Positions 38,965 to 48,336 are shown, counted from the first letter of the stretch. The stretch is DNA of 64,000 nt from Cohnella rhizoplanae (GCF_948329515.1 NZ_CAOJCN010000013.1:62001-126000), one strand, 5' to 3'. Notes: generated by a model from the letters alone, not told the origin. Numbers and translations: made by a program.

Positions 38965-41886
38965 TTACTTGTCTCTCGACGACGACAAATGGACTAGCGC
39001 CGTGACTGCTTCGGCCCGCGTAACGCGATCTTGCGGGGCAAAGCGATTAAGGCCCTTCCCTTGCATGAGCGCGGCTTGCTTCACCACGGCAACGCTGCCC
39101 TTGGCCCAGACCGGGATGTCCTTGTCGTCCGCGAAGCCAGTGCTCGCAATCGCTTCGACAGGTTGCCCCAGCGCGTTCGCCAACATGACGGCCATCTCCG
39201 CGCGCGTCACTCCTGCATTCGGGCGGAAGCGGCCGTCCGGGCCGCCTTTTAATATACCCGCTTGCACGCCTTGAGCGATCGCCGCCTTCGCCCATTCGCC
39301 GATCTCCGCGTTGTCCGAGAATGTCAGCTCCGCTCCCGCCGCCGAAAGCTTCAGCGTGTTCATCAGCATCGCCGCGAATTCTGCGCGGGTGACGATGCCC
39401 CCCGGCTTAAACGTTCCGTCGGCATAGCCTTGAACGATGCCCTGACTTGCCGCAAGCTTAATGTCCGCCTCGGCCCAGTGTCCGGAGATGTCGCTAAATG
39501 CTGTAGCTGCCGCCGGCACGCTCGGGGACGCATCGACCGCGAACACCGCGAATTTCGTAAAATGGTCGACTTCTACGACGATTCGGTCGCCGGTCGTCTT
39601 GCTGCCGATGACTTCGACCCATACCTTCTTCGCTTCGTCATAATAGAAGATCGCCGCTCTTTGATCCTGGCGGAGGCTTGTAGGATCAATAGCGAAAGTC
39701 AACGTAACCGGCTTAATGAAGTTCTCCGGGATATCCTTCAGCATCTCGTAGATCGAGCTCGCCAGAATCTGCTTGTCCGTGATCAAGCCTTGCGTGTCCG
39801 ACACTTTGCTTATCGTTAGGTTGAGCTCTCGCTTGGTCGCATTTGCCGGAATGAAGATCGACACCGCGTCTCCCAAGTTCACTCGCCCGGATTGGCCTGC
39901 CGCCAGCGACAACCTTCCGTTCGTAGAGGTCTTAAAGCCGATATTGTCCAAATCCCAAGGGGGCATCGCCGTCCTCGTCACCGTGACGTTGTAGATCTTC
40001 GTCGTATGATCCGGCGTGTCGACCTTCACCGCGATGTTATTCGCGCCGACGTCCAGATGGACGGGCCCGCTGGATTCCCCGCTTGTCGTCGGGACGCCGT
40101 TCACCGTGATCGCAGCACGCGCATCCGCAGCAACCGCGGTTAAGGATATCTCGGTAACCCAGAAAGGAACTTCTGATGTATAGGCTGCCGTACCCGGTGC
40201 GAAGACTGGGCTTAGCGTACCGTTCGAAAGGGTCAGACTGCTCAAATCCGCCGAAGCCGGCACCGTGGAGACCGAGTAGCGGTTAGAGTCGGTCGTACCG
40301 ACGCCTGCATTGCCTGCGAGGTCGGCCACGCCCGCGTTGTCGAGCGTAATGAAATTGCTCTCGCTATTCACGTTGGCCGATGGCGTAAGCGTCGCCGTCC
40401 ACGTGACGCCGTGGTCCGGCGATTCGACCGTGCTGAGCATACCGTTCGCGACCGTGAGATCTGCGTTCGTGAAGCCGGTGACCGCTTCAGAGAAGGTGAA
40501 CGTGACGAGCGAGGTGTCGCCGATGGCAAGCGACGTGTCTGCCACGACGATCGTGGCCGTCGGCCGAACCGTATCGATCGCGTATTGGTTTGAATCGGTG
40601 GTGCCTGCTCCTGCGTTGCCTGCGGCATTTACTAAGCCGCTGTTATCGAGGGTGATGACATTGGTCGCATCCGCCACGCCCGCATTCGGCGTGAGCTCCG
40701 CCGACCAGGTGACGCCGCCGTCCGTCGACTTGACGTCGTCGAGCGTCCCGTTCGCGACTGACAGGTCTTCTTTCGAGAATCCGCTCACCGCTTCCGAGAA
40801 GGTGACCGTGACGAGTGAGGTCTCGCCGATGGCGAGCGACGTGTCTTCGACGACGATCGCGGCCGTTGGCCGAACCGTATGGATCACGTAGTTGTTGGAG
40901 GTGGCGGTGCCTGTCCCTGCGTTGCCCGCGGCATTTACTACGCCACTGTTATCGAGGGTGATGACATTGGTCGCATCCGCCACGCCCGCATTCGGCGTGA
41001 GCTTCACCGTCCACGTGACGCCCCCGTCCTCCGAACGGAAGTCGCTCACCGTTCCGTTCTCGACGCCCAGGTCCGCAGCCGTTAGGCCGCTCACCGCCTC
41101 CGAGAACTGGATGGTGACGGTTGAAGTCCCTCCGGCTTTCAGCAGTGTGTCGGCAACTACGATCGTAGCGGTCGGTCGCACCGAATTGATTGCATAGTTG
41201 TTGGAGCTCGCGCCTCCCTTGATCAAGTTGCCAGCGAGATCGACCACGGCGCCGTCGTTCAGCGTAATGACGTTCGTCGCATCCACAATGCTCGCATTCG
41301 GCGTAAGCGTCGCGGTCCACGTGATGCCGTGATCCTGCGTACTAACTTCGCTGAGCGTGCCGTTCGCGACCGACAAGTCTGCTTTGGTAAAGCTGTTGTT
41401 CACCGCCTCCAAAAAGGTGAACGTGACGGTCGAAGTCTCTCCGGCTAACAGCATGTCGTCGGCGACTGCGATCGTGGCCGTCGGCCGGGCCGTATCGATC
41501 GTGAAGGCGTTCGAGACGGAAGTTCCCGACCCTGCGGTGCTTCCAACATTTGTAACGCCCGTATTGTCCAACTGTATGACATTGTCCGCTTGCGTAATAT
41601 CAGGTGTAGGCGTGAACGTCGTCGTATACTTTATGTTGTCCTGCGTATATAAGCCGCTCAATGTACCGCCCGTGCTCGTCATGTCACTCAGGGTGAAGCC
41701 CGTCACCGCCTCCGAGAAGGTAATCGTAACCTTGGAGGTCTGGCCGGCGGTCAGCGTTGTGTCGGCGACGACGATCGTAGCCGTAGGACCCGCGGCATAA
41801 GCAGTACCCATGGGTTTCAGAACGAGCAGCCCGGCTAGCAGCGATATCGCGACGAGGCATACGCCTATTCTTTTCGCAAAATACAT
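38965..41886 (-). CDS. Large surface protein: Ig-like repeats, cadherin-like domain, three SLH domains
   Basis: 973 residues behind AAGGAGG. Signal peptide about 1-31. Residues about 33-540 are five Ig-like repeats of roughly 102 residues, each starting RPTATI.VAD..L..G.TS.VT..FSEAV and ending in ITLDN.G.V..AGN. Residues about 545-640 form a cadherin-like beta-sandwich domain (LSSLTLSNGTLSP). A further beta domain (about 645-785) leads to three SLH repeats (FSDISGHWAEADIKLA, FSDNAEIGEWAK, GFADDKDIPVWAK) to the C-terminus. The SLH domains bind secondary wall polymer; the repeats project as a stalk or adhesin. Adjacent repeats are very alike at the DNA level. Confidence 0.92.
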   Translation of the reverse strand: MYFAKRIGVCLVAISLLAGLLVLKPMGTAYAAGPTATIVVADTTLTAGQTSKVTITFSEAVTGFTLSDMTSTGGTLSGLYTQDNIKYTTTFTPTPDITQADNVIQLDNTGVTNVGSTAGSGTSVSNAFTIDTARPTATIAVADDMLLAGETSTVTFTFLEAVNNSFTKADLSVANGTLSEVSTQDHGITWTATLTPNASIVDATNVITLNDGAVVDLAGNLIKGGASSNNYAINSVRPTATIVVADTLLKAGGTSTVTIQFSEAVSGLTAADLGVENGTVSDFRSEDGGVTWTVKLTPNAGVADATNVITLDNSGVVNAAGNAGTGTATSNNYVIHTVRPTAAIVVEDTSLAIGETSLVTVTFSEAVSGFSKEDLSVANGTLDDVKSTDGGVTWSAELTPNAGVADATNVITLDNSGLVNAAGNAGAGTTDSNQYAIDTVRPTATIVVADTSLAIGDTSLVTFTFSEAVTGFTNADLTVANGMLSTVESPDHGVTWTATLTPSANVNSESNFITLDNAGVADLAGNAGVGTTDSNRYSVSTVPASADLSSLTLSNGTLSPVFAPGTAAYTSEVPFWVTEISLTAVAADARAAITVNGVPTTSGESSGPVHLDVGANNIAVKVDTPDHTTKIYNVTVTRTAMPPWDLDNIGFKTSTNGRLSLAAGQSGRVNLGDAVSIFIPANATKRELNLTISKVSDTQGLITDKQILASSIYEMLKDIPENFIKPVTLTFAIDPTSLRQDQRAAIFYYDEAKKVWVEVIGSKTTGDRIVVEVDHFTKFAVFAVDASPSVPAAATAFSDISGHWAEADIKLAASQGIVQGYADGTFKPGGIVTRAEFAAMLMNTLKLSAAGAELTFSDNAEIGEWAKAAIAQGVQAGILKGGPDGRFRPNAGVTRAEMAVMLANALGQPVEAIASTGFADDKDIPVWAKGSVAVVKQAALMQGKGLNRFAPQDRVTRAEAVTALVHLSSSRDK

Positions 41887-41969
41887 AAAGTCCTCCTTGT
41901 CCTGCCATCAGGAAATCATGATATCTCTGATTCTACCATTTTCTCTGCCATTCGCATGGATTACTATAC

Positions 41970-42004
41970 AAAAAAGAGCATTGGAGATCACGTCTCCAAT
42001 GCTC
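41970..42004 (-). terminator. Terminator after the small gene at 42045
   Basis: GAGCATTGGAGA/TCTCCAATGCTC perfect 12-base stem, five-base loop; on the minus strand followed by TTTTTTG. Confidence 0.85.
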
Positions 42005-42044
42005 GCCGGTCGCGTGGCGTATCCGGCCGAAGGCTTCCCGGCCC

Positions 42045-42344
42045 TCAATCTTGCACCGTCAGATCGCCGATGTAGTACGCGAATATCAGCTCGACCTGCT
42101 TGAAGTACAAGTAACCGTCATCTTCCCAAGGTTGAAAATGCAGGTCCATTCGCGCGTCGCTCCAAGGCTCGGGCGTGCCCTTGGCGTGAAGGCGTCCCGG
42201 CACGGCGGGCGGCTCCCGCACGGCCGGAAACTCCTGATACCCGAACAGCAGATTCTCGTGCATCGCGATGATCTCGTATTTGGGTCCCTGGAATGCACGC
42301 TCCTCCTGGAGCCGATAGAGATAATAAATGTAGCTGGCGACCAT
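42045..42344 (-). CDS. Unknown protein, start uncertain, possibly 5' truncated
   Basis: At least 99 residues in a well-formed frame (YEIIAMHENLLFGYQEFP, MDLHFQPWEDDGYLYFKQVELIFAYYIGD). I do not recognise the family. The ATG at 42344 has GCCGGAG pressed against it. The frame stays open upstream (AHLKPE before the Met reads like real protein) back to the end of the doxX-like gene, with no start near a ribosome site. Either an unusual start near the doxX stop is used (coupled translation) or the gene has lost its 5' end. A terminator follows it. Confidence 0.55.
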   Translation of the reverse strand: MVASYIYYLYRLQEERAFQGPKYEIIAMHENLLFGYQEFPAVREPPAVPGRLHAKGTPEPWSDARMDLHFQPWEDDGYLYFKQVELIFAYYIGDLTVQD

Positions 42345-42430
42345 CTCCGGCTTCAGATGCGCGCGAGCCTCCCCGCCCGCCTTTCGACCGGGTCCTTGCG
42401 CAGCCCATGCTCGGCTCTCGCCGGCCGTCC

Positions 42431-42784
42431 TCAGAAGCGCCCGACGGCCACGAATACGGCGAGCGCCAGAAACAAGACGTTAATGCCGATCTCCCGGTAC
42501 TCTTGGCGGAAAATATGAAAAAGTGCGCCAAAAAGAACGACGGCTGCCAGGGCGATTGCGGCGATCGGCGTCCATATCGGCGCGATCCCAGTCCCCTCGG
42601 GCAGCAGCAAACCCAGCGCGCCGAGCAGCTCCATGACGCCGATCGAGACGACGAGGCTTTTCGGCACTTCTTTGACCCAGCCCCATGCGGCCGCCCCCTT
42701 TTCATACCGGACCGCCTTCATCCATCCCGAGTAGAGAAACCCAAGCGCGAGCAATCCCTGCGCAATCCATAACACGATATTCAT
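42431..42784 (-). CDS. DoxX-family membrane protein
   Basis: 117 residues with four predicted helices: LWIAQGLLALGFLYSGWMKA (DoxX start), VSIGVMELLGALGLLLP, ILAALALAAVV-like and FLALAVFVAVGRF. DoxX-like proteins are small membrane proteins linked to redox or oxidative-stress responses; their biochemistry is uncertain. It is divergent from an HxlR regulator, the usual arrangement for a ligand-controlled gene. Confidence 0.85.
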   Translation of the reverse strand: MNIVLWIAQGLLALGFLYSGWMKAVRYEKGAAAWGWVKEVPKSLVVSIGVMELLGALGLLLPEGTGIAPIWTPIAAIALAAVVLFGALFHIFRQEYREIGINVLFLALAVFVAVGRF

Positions 42785-42805
42785 CGTCCTCCCCCTTTCT
42801 CGTAT

Positions 42806-42849
42806 GTCGTCAACCTACGCCTATCGCCTATAATAGGGGGTAGGACGAC
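42806..42849. promoter_or_regulatory. Dyad between doxX-like and hxlR genes
   Basis: GTCGTcaaCCTAC (42806-42818) faces GTAGGACGAC (42840-42849), with CCTATAATAGGGG between them that contains a -10-like TATAAT. It is a candidate HxlR operator over the doxX-like promoter; no experiment supports it. Confidence 0.45.
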
Positions 42850-42923
42850 GCGCCGGAAGAAGGCACTTTAACGATACAAGGTATGGAAAAGAAAACCGTG
42901 GACAACGGCTGGGGGGCGGCAGC

Positions 42924-43268
42924 ATGACGGCTTATTGCAAGTTCGAGACGACGCTGGAGATTCTCATCGGCAAATGGAAGCCCGTGATCCTGCTTCGCCT
43001 GCTCGCGGGCGGGACGATGCGGTTCAGCGAGCTGCAGAAGTCGATTCCCGACATCACCAAAAAGATGCTCGCCCAGCAATTGAGGGAGCTCGAGTATCAC
43101 GATATCGTGCGCAGGGAGGTATATCCCCTGGTTCCGCCCAAGGTGGAGTATTCCATGTCCGATTACGGCCTGCGGTTAACGCCCATCCTGCAAGCCATGA
43201 ACGATTGGGGCGCCTCGCATATCGCGCATCTGGACGAGCTGTACGGGGAGGATCGCACGGCTGATTGA
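42924..43268 (+). CDS. HxlR-family winged-helix regulator
   Basis: 114 residues. The HxlR signature is present: an N-terminal Cys (Cys5), LEILIGKWKPVILLRLL, RFSELQKSIPDITKKMLAQQLRELE, and the wing YPLVPPKVEYSMSDYG. Members often sense aldehydes, quinones or thiol oxidation through this cysteine. It is divergent from the doxX-like gene, which is its likely target. Confidence 0.92.
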   Translation: MTAYCKFETTLEILIGKWKPVILLRLLAGGTMRFSELQKSIPDITKKMLAQQLRELEYHDIVRREVYPLVPPKVEYSMSDYGLRLTPILQAMNDWGASHIAHLDELYGEDRTAD

Positions 43269-43408
43269 CGATTGTCAGTCAGCCCCTGCCGTCACGTTCG
43301 CGCGGCCTGAGCGTCTTGACGAGCGGATCTGAACCGTGTTTCATGATGGTCTATTTTGTGGTAATTTATTCCTCGTATAAGACCACTCTACTGAAGGATG
43401 GGATATAA

Positions 43409-43546
43409 ATGAACAACGGCGCTTGGGCAAAAATGAAAAAGCTCGCTTCCGACGCTCGCATGAAAGTCGTATACGGCGGCTTTGCGATGGCTTACCTTTT
43501 TCCGATCATCTACGGAAGCGACTGGCCCGAGAACGGCTGGTGCTAA
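43409..43546 (+). CDS. Small 45-residue protein, unknown
   Basis: ATG 43409 to TAA 43546 with an AAGGATGGG element upstream and a strong terminator 23 bases after the stop. The N-terminal half is basic (MKKLASDARMK), followed by a hydrophobic/aromatic stretch (FAMAYLFPIIYG) and the tail DWPENGWC. The codon use and terminator suggest a real gene, perhaps a membrane-associated miniprotein. No homology can be judged from length alone. Confidence 0.5.
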   Translation: MNNGAWAKMKKLASDARMKVVYGGFAMAYLFPIIYGSDWPENGWC

Positions 43547-43569
43547 GCGTCTAACCGCCGAACGGCGAC

Positions 43570-43604
43570 AGGCCGAACCTTCCCCGAGGAGGTTCGGCCT
43601 TTTT
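43570..43604 (+). terminator. Terminator after small gene
   Basis: AGGCCGAACCT (43570-43580) pairs with AGGTTCGGCCT (43590-43600), then TTTT. Confidence 0.85.
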
Positions 43605-43611
43605 AGGCGTA

Positions 43612-44325
43612 TCATGGACGCTCGGGCGGACGCGATTGCTCCACCAACCTGCGCGCTTCATGCCGGTCGAGCACCTGGAGCTTGCTCAGGATCGTCGACA
43701 CGTGGTTCGCGACCGTCTTGGCGCTGATGAACAGCCGCTCGGCGATCCGGGCGTTGGTGTCGCCGCTCGCGATCCGCGCCAGGATCTCCGTCTCGCGCCG
43801 CGTCAGGCCGGAGAAGGCGCCGCTCGCCGCCAGCAGCCGCCAATCCGCGTCCGCTTCGCGGTCAGCGGCGCCGTCGGAGGCGAAGTCAGCGCCCGGAGCG
43901 GTACGCTCGGCGAAGTACTGCATCATCCGCTCCGCGATCCCGGTGCCGAAGACGGCGCGGCCGCTGCCCACCATGCGGATGGACTGCAGCAGCTCGTCCC
44001 CGTCCGCGTCCTTGAGGACGTAGCCCTTGGCGCCCGCCCGCATCGCGGCGAACACCGACCGGTCGTCGCTGTGCATCGACAGGACGAGCACCTCCGTCCC
44101 CGGATGCCGCTCGCGGATCAGGCGCGTCGCCTCGATCCCGTTCAAGCCCGGCATCCGGATATCCATGAGCACGAGCGCCGGCAGCAGCTCGCCCGCGACG
44201 CGCACCGCCTCTTCCCCGTCGGCGGCTTCGCCCACGACCTCGAGATCGTCGGTCGTGGCGAGCAGTCCCCGCATGCCGCTGCGGAACATCGGATGATCCT
44301 CGGCGATGACGATCCTCACCGGCAT
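43612..44325 (-). CDS. NarL/LuxR-type response regulator
   Basis: 237 residues. Receiver domain 1-120: acidic pair in VIAEDHPMFRSGM, phospho-acceptor Asp in LVLMDIRMPGLNG (about 55), and Lys in GAKGYVLKDA (about 105). LuxR-type DNA-binding helices at about 170-230 (LTRRETEILARIASGDTNARIAERLFISAKTVANHV). It lies 36 bases downstream of the histidine kinase in the same operon, so the two form a pair. The Ala/Asp-rich linker between the domains is longer than usual. Confidence 0.92.
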   Translation of the reverse strand: MPVRIVIAEDHPMFRSGMRGLLATTDDLEVVGEAADGEEAVRVAGELLPALVLMDIRMPGLNGIEATRLIRERHPGTEVLVLSMHSDDRSVFAAMRAGAKGYVLKDADGDELLQSIRMVGSGRAVFGTGIAERMMQYFAERTAPGADFASDGAADREADADWRLLAASGAFSGLTRRETEILARIASGDTNARIAERLFISAKTVANHVSTILSKLQVLDRHEARRLVEQSRPPERP

Positions 44326-44361
44326 TCACAGTCCTCTCTTGTAGAAATGCTTGAAACGCCG

Positions 44362-46491
44362 CTACTGGAGCGGCAGCGCGGCCCTTACCCGCGTGCCGCC
44401 TTCTTCCCTGCGCCCGATGGCGAACTCCCCGCCGATCTCGGCGGCTCTCTCCCGCATCGAGACGAGACCGATGCCGCCGCCCGCCTGTCCCGACCAGCCA
44501 GGCAGCCTGGAAGCGCCGACGCCGACCCCGTCGTCCGCCACTTCGATGAGCAGCCGTCCCTCCGTCTCGGTCCCCTCGATGCCGAGCTTCACCTGACAGA
44601 CGGCGGCCTCCGCATGCTTCCATGCATTGACCACGGATTCGGTCACGATCCGGTAAGCGGCCACCTCGACGGCAGCCCGCAGCGGCGGCAGCTCGGGCGG
44701 CGCGTCGACCCGGAAGGTCAGGCGCGCGCCGCCGCCCTCCGCGGCCGCGCGGGCCGTCTTTGCTAGCTCTTCGACGCGCATCCGGATCGCGCCGACGAGC
44801 CCGAATTCGTCCAGCGCCGGCGGACGCAGGTCGTTCACGAGCGCGCGGATGTCGCCTACAGACGCGCGGATGTCCCGGCTCAGGTCGTCGAGGAGGGCGG
44901 CCGCGGCGGCCGGCTCGCGCTCGACGACCTTGCGCGCCGTCGCGGACTTCAGGGCGAGGGCGGCCAGCCGAGGCGCCAGCTCGTCGTGCAGATTGTTGCG
45001 GATGCGGCGGCGCTCCTCCTCCCGGGCGAGCACAAGCTTCTCCCGCGACTCCCGCAGATCCTCGGTCAGCCGCCGCATGCCCTGCAGCATATCGGCGTTG
45101 TTCACGAGCGGACCCGCATGGCGGAGCAGCACCTCCAGGAAGCGCTCGTCGTCCGCCGTGAACGACTCGCCCGGCGAACGGCCGAGCGCGTACAACGTGC
45201 CCAGCGCAGGCCCCCGATAGACGATGGGGAACGCGTGGACGTCATAGCCCTCCCTGCGCTCGCCGGCTTCGGCGATGAAGGTCTCCTCGCCCTCGATCTC
45301 GATCGCGATTCCTACGTACGGAAGCCGCAGCGCGCCCTGCACCTGGACGGCCAGCGCCTTCAGCATGGCGTCCGGCGCCAGCGGTTCGAGCAGGCGGCTG
45401 CCGAGCTCGAGGAGCACGGCGTACGGATCGTCATGGCGGCCCTTCATGAGCCGGTTCACTCTGCGCTGCAGCCATTCCTTGAGCGGCGCGAAGACGGCCG
45501 CGATCAGGCCCGTCGCGATCAGGGAGACGACGAAGGGGTTCCACTCCCGGAGCAGCCGCCCCAGATAGAGCACGGCTCCCGCATAGAGGAGCGCCACGCT
45601 GAGCGTCAACGCGCCATAGACCAGCGTGCGATTGACGAGCGGATTGATGTCCCATAGCCGCCGCCGGAGGACGGCGATCGTTAGCGTGGCGGGGAGCGCG
45701 GCCAGGCTGAGGTGCAACCCGGCGTTCAGGTACATGAAGTTGCTCGCCTTGCCGTCGTAGAACGCCGGGTCGAACAGGATGCTGATGCCCGCGAACCCGA
45801 CGAACGCGATCGCGACGCCGTACACGACCCACTTGGTCTGCTGCCGCTCGGCCGGGGAGGAGTAGCCGCGGAACCGGCGAATCTGCGCATAGATGAGCAG
45901 CAGCGTGAACGACAAGAACCACGCGAGCGACAAGAGCTCCGACGCGGGCAGCCCGTTCCAGATCTGGCCGCCGTGCACGAAGCCCGCCACGTTGACCGCA
46001 ACGATGATCAGCATGACGTACTTGGACCACGCGGGGACGAATCGGCCGTTCGGGAACAGCAGGCAGAACAGCGAGATCGACATCCAGCCGATCGCCGACA
46101 GGCCCTGGAACCAATAATAAGAGAATGAGCCGTACGTCGATGCGACGTTGACGAGCGACGGAAACGTCGTCCCGAATGCCAGCATGGCGAGCGCGGCGAG
46201 CAGTCCGACCCGCTCGCGCGGACTTTTCCATAGGAGGATCAGCGCGGACGCATAGAAGACAAGCGTAAAGACCGCGTCGATCGCCACGAGCAGTACCGCG
46301 ATCTCTTCCCGGGACAGCCCTGCCATGTCGAGCGTCAGCGCGGGCACGGACATGCCGCACCCTTGCACGAGACACTGGTCCAGCAGCCTGTCATAATACG
46401 CGGGTATGCAGTTGAGGTACAGCGCCGACGTCACGGCGAAAAGGAGGCCGACGATCCACGCCGGCCTGCGAATCCAGCGAATATTTTCCAT
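44362..46491 (-). CDS. Membrane histidine kinase (HisKA_3 type) with GAF-like region
   Basis: 709 residues from the ATG at 46491; the frame is open 56 codons further but those overlap the promoter. The N-terminal half has about eight membrane helices with two short loops carrying Cys (NCIPAYYDRLLDQCLVQGCGM). A GAF-like region spans about 395-500 (LEPLAPDAMLKALAVQVQ, HAFPIVYRGPALGTLYALG). The HisKA_3 dimer box EEERRRIRNNLHDELAPRL (His near 515) and the ATPase box GGGIGLVSMRERAAEIGG follow. It signals to the adjacent LuxR-type regulator. The ligand is unknown. A -10 element sits right before the ATG (see findings). Confidence 0.9.
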   Translation of the reverse strand: MENIRWIRRPAWIVGLLFAVTSALYLNCIPAYYDRLLDQCLVQGCGMSVPALTLDMAGLSREEIAVLLVAIDAVFTLVFYASALILLWKSPRERVGLLAALAMLAFGTTFPSLVNVASTYGSFSYYWFQGLSAIGWMSISLFCLLFPNGRFVPAWSKYVMLIIVAVNVAGFVHGGQIWNGLPASELLSLAWFLSFTLLLIYAQIRRFRGYSSPAERQQTKWVVYGVAIAFVGFAGISILFDPAFYDGKASNFMYLNAGLHLSLAALPATLTIAVLRRRLWDINPLVNRTLVYGALTLSVALLYAGAVLYLGRLLREWNPFVVSLIATGLIAAVFAPLKEWLQRRVNRLMKGRHDDPYAVLLELGSRLLEPLAPDAMLKALAVQVQGALRLPYVGIAIEIEGEETFIAEAGERREGYDVHAFPIVYRGPALGTLYALGRSPGESFTADDERFLEVLLRHAGPLVNNADMLQGMRRLTEDLRESREKLVLAREEERRRIRNNLHDELAPRLAALALKSATARKVVEREPAAAAALLDDLSRDIRASVGDIRALVNDLRPPALDEFGLVGAIRMRVEELAKTARAAAEGGGARLTFRVDAPPELPPLRAAVEVAAYRIVTESVVNAWKHAEAAVCQVKLGIEGTETEGRLLIEVADDGVGVGASRLPGWSGQAGGGIGLVSMRERAAEIGGEFAIGRREEGGTRVRAALPLQ

Positions 46492-46691
46492 GCATTCATT
46501 ATATCGGGCCGGATAGCCGTTGAATACGAATACCCGCCAAACTCCCGGATCATCGCCGCGAATTCCCGAATCCGGGAAAGACGGTTCCCGTGGAATTGAG
46601 TCGCCGCTGCCCTGTCGATCCCGGCGCCGCCGCTTGTATGATAGAACTCGCAGTTCCATACAATCGACGAGCGAAGGATGGTTGATTCCTC

Positions 46692-47282
46692 ATGACGGAA
46701 GCAAAAGTATTGCGGTGGCTCGGCATGATCTGCCTGCTGGCCGGGATCGCCCGCATCGGCATGACGCCGACGGCGATCGCCTGGGGGACGGACAGCCCGC
46801 AGGAGCTGACGTTCGGCTATATCGCCTGCGTGCTGATGTCGGTCGGCACGATCGCGCTGTATCTCGCGCAGTCCCGGGAGACGGGGGTGCTTGGCTTCAT
46901 CGGCGCGCTCGGGATGATCGTCGGGAATATCCTGACGACGGCGCTCGTATTCACGACCTTTATCCTCGATACGTCGCAGGACCCGCCCGAAGGTCTCGCC
47001 GTCGCGATCACCGGCATGGGCAGCATGATCGGCATGATGGGTGGCACGCTGCTCCTCACGATCCTGACGTTCCGCGCCAAGGTGTTCCCGATATGGGTGC
47101 CGATTCTGTTCGTCGTCATGATGGCCAGCATGTTCCTGCCGGTCGCGGACAACAAGTACTTCGCCTTCTTCTGGGGACTCGCCTACGTCGGCGCCGGATT
47201 CTGCATATGGACCGGACGGCTGAAGCCGCGCGAGCAGAGCTTGTATACGGCGGAAGCCGCCGGGGCGCAAGTACGCGCGTAA
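46692..47282 (+). CDS. Six-helix membrane protein, unknown
   Basis: 196 residues with about six hydrophobic segments and few charges (RWLGMICLLAGIARIG, FGYIACVLMSVGTIALYL, GFIGALGMIVGNILTTALVF). It is divergent from the two-component system start (200 bases apart), so it may be its target. No family assigned. A terminator follows. Confidence 0.7.
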   Translation: MTEAKVLRWLGMICLLAGIARIGMTPTAIAWGTDSPQELTFGYIACVLMSVGTIALYLAQSRETGVLGFIGALGMIVGNILTTALVFTTFILDTSQDPPEGLAVAITGMGSMIGMMGGTLLLTILTFRAKVFPIWVPILFVVMMASMFLPVADNKYFAFFWGLAYVGAGFCIWTGRLKPREQSLYTAEAAGAQVRA

Positions 47283-47323
47283 GCTTAGATCGGGCGGGAC
47301 GATCGGCATGGCGCCAAAAGCGA

Positions 47324-47356
47324 AAGGCGGCCTCGCGAGAGGTCGCCTTTTTTACG
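47324..47356 (+). terminator. Terminator after membrane protein
   Basis: AAAGGCGGCCTC pairs with GAGGTCGCCTTT, followed by TTTT. Confidence 0.8.
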
Positions 47357-47376
47357 TCCATTTTGTTTTTCGCCGC

Positions 47377-48219
47377 TTAAATCGCCCCGGCGTCTCTTGC
47401 CGTATAGAAAGACGGGTAGATCGGGCGAAAATTCAGCTCTTCCCGAATCCGAGTCGTATCGACGATCATATCCCATGGATCAAAAGACGGCTGCTGCGCT
47501 TCTGGCGCGCTCTCGCTGCCATGCAGCTGCCGAAGCTCCGCGGCGGTGATCGGCGCATCGTCGCCCACATTGTAGATTCGGCCATCGATCCCTGGCGTCG
47601 AAGCGGCGAGCAGCAGGGCTTGGGCGACATCCGCGTGATGCGCCATGTGCATACGTTTGGCCGGATGCCAGCTGCGCAAGTGCGGCAGTATCTCCGCGAT
47701 GTGCGGATCGCCGTCGCCATAGACGAATGGCAGCCGAACGATGCGCACGCCCAAGCCCCGCTCGCGATGGAGCCGCAGCAGTACCGCCTCGGCCTCCGCT
47801 TTGCTTTTCGGATAAGCATGAACGGGGCTGAGCTCGTCATCCTCGCGACCCGGTCCCGTACGTACGACCGAACCATACACGTTGTTGGTGCTGGTAAAAA
47901 CAAACCTCGTCACATTCGCCTCCAACGCAGCGTTAGCCAGCGCGATCGTGCCGTCCAAGTTTGCCGTTCTGGTGGTCTCCTCGTCTACGCCGCGAAACTG
48001 CGCCGCCAAGTGAATGACCGCATCCTTGCCCCGCATCGCGTCGACATACCCCTCCGGCTGCAGCAGATCGCCTTCTACGATTTCAGCCCCTTGCAGGCGG
48101 AGCGCTCCCGCTTTTTCAGCGTTCCTCACCAGTAAGGCGACGCGATGACCGCGCTGCAGCATACGCATGGCGAACCGACTCCCGACTTTACCTGTAGCGC
48201 CCGTTATAAAAACATCCAT
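47377..48219 (-). CDS. NAD(P)-dependent epimerase-like oxidoreductase
   Basis: 280 residues of the extended SDR/NmrA-like type: GATGKVGSRF at about 7-16, DAVIHLAAQF near 66 and the catalytic pair YPKSKAEAE near 134. Related proteins reduce or epimerise nucleotide sugars or act as redox sensors; the substrate is unknown. It is divergent from an XRE/MmyB-like regulator with about 120 bases between, which probably controls it. Confidence 0.85.
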   Translation of the reverse strand: MDVFITGATGKVGSRFAMRMLQRGHRVALLVRNAEKAGALRLQGAEIVEGDLLQPEGYVDAMRGKDAVIHLAAQFRGVDEETTRTANLDGTIALANAALEANVTRFVFTSTNNVYGSVVRTGPGREDDELSPVHAYPKSKAEAEAVLLRLHRERGLGVRIVRLPFVYGDGDPHIAEILPHLRSWHPAKRMHMAHHADVAQALLLAASTPGIDGRIYNVGDDAPITAAELRQLHGSESAPEAQQPSFDPWDMIVDTTRIREELNFRPIYPSFYTARDAGAI

Positions 48220-48336
48220 GCTCCGAACCTCCTACGTTTTTTACAAGCTCTACGAGCAGTATAATAGAGGAGACAATCGGCTTCCTTCCTGCGTTTATCG
48301 TACGATCGGGAGTGTCAGGATAAGGAGGATCCGCGC

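Noticed and set aside
40310..40891. 193-codon plus-strand frame
   Set aside because: Antisense of the Ig repeats of the SLH protein.
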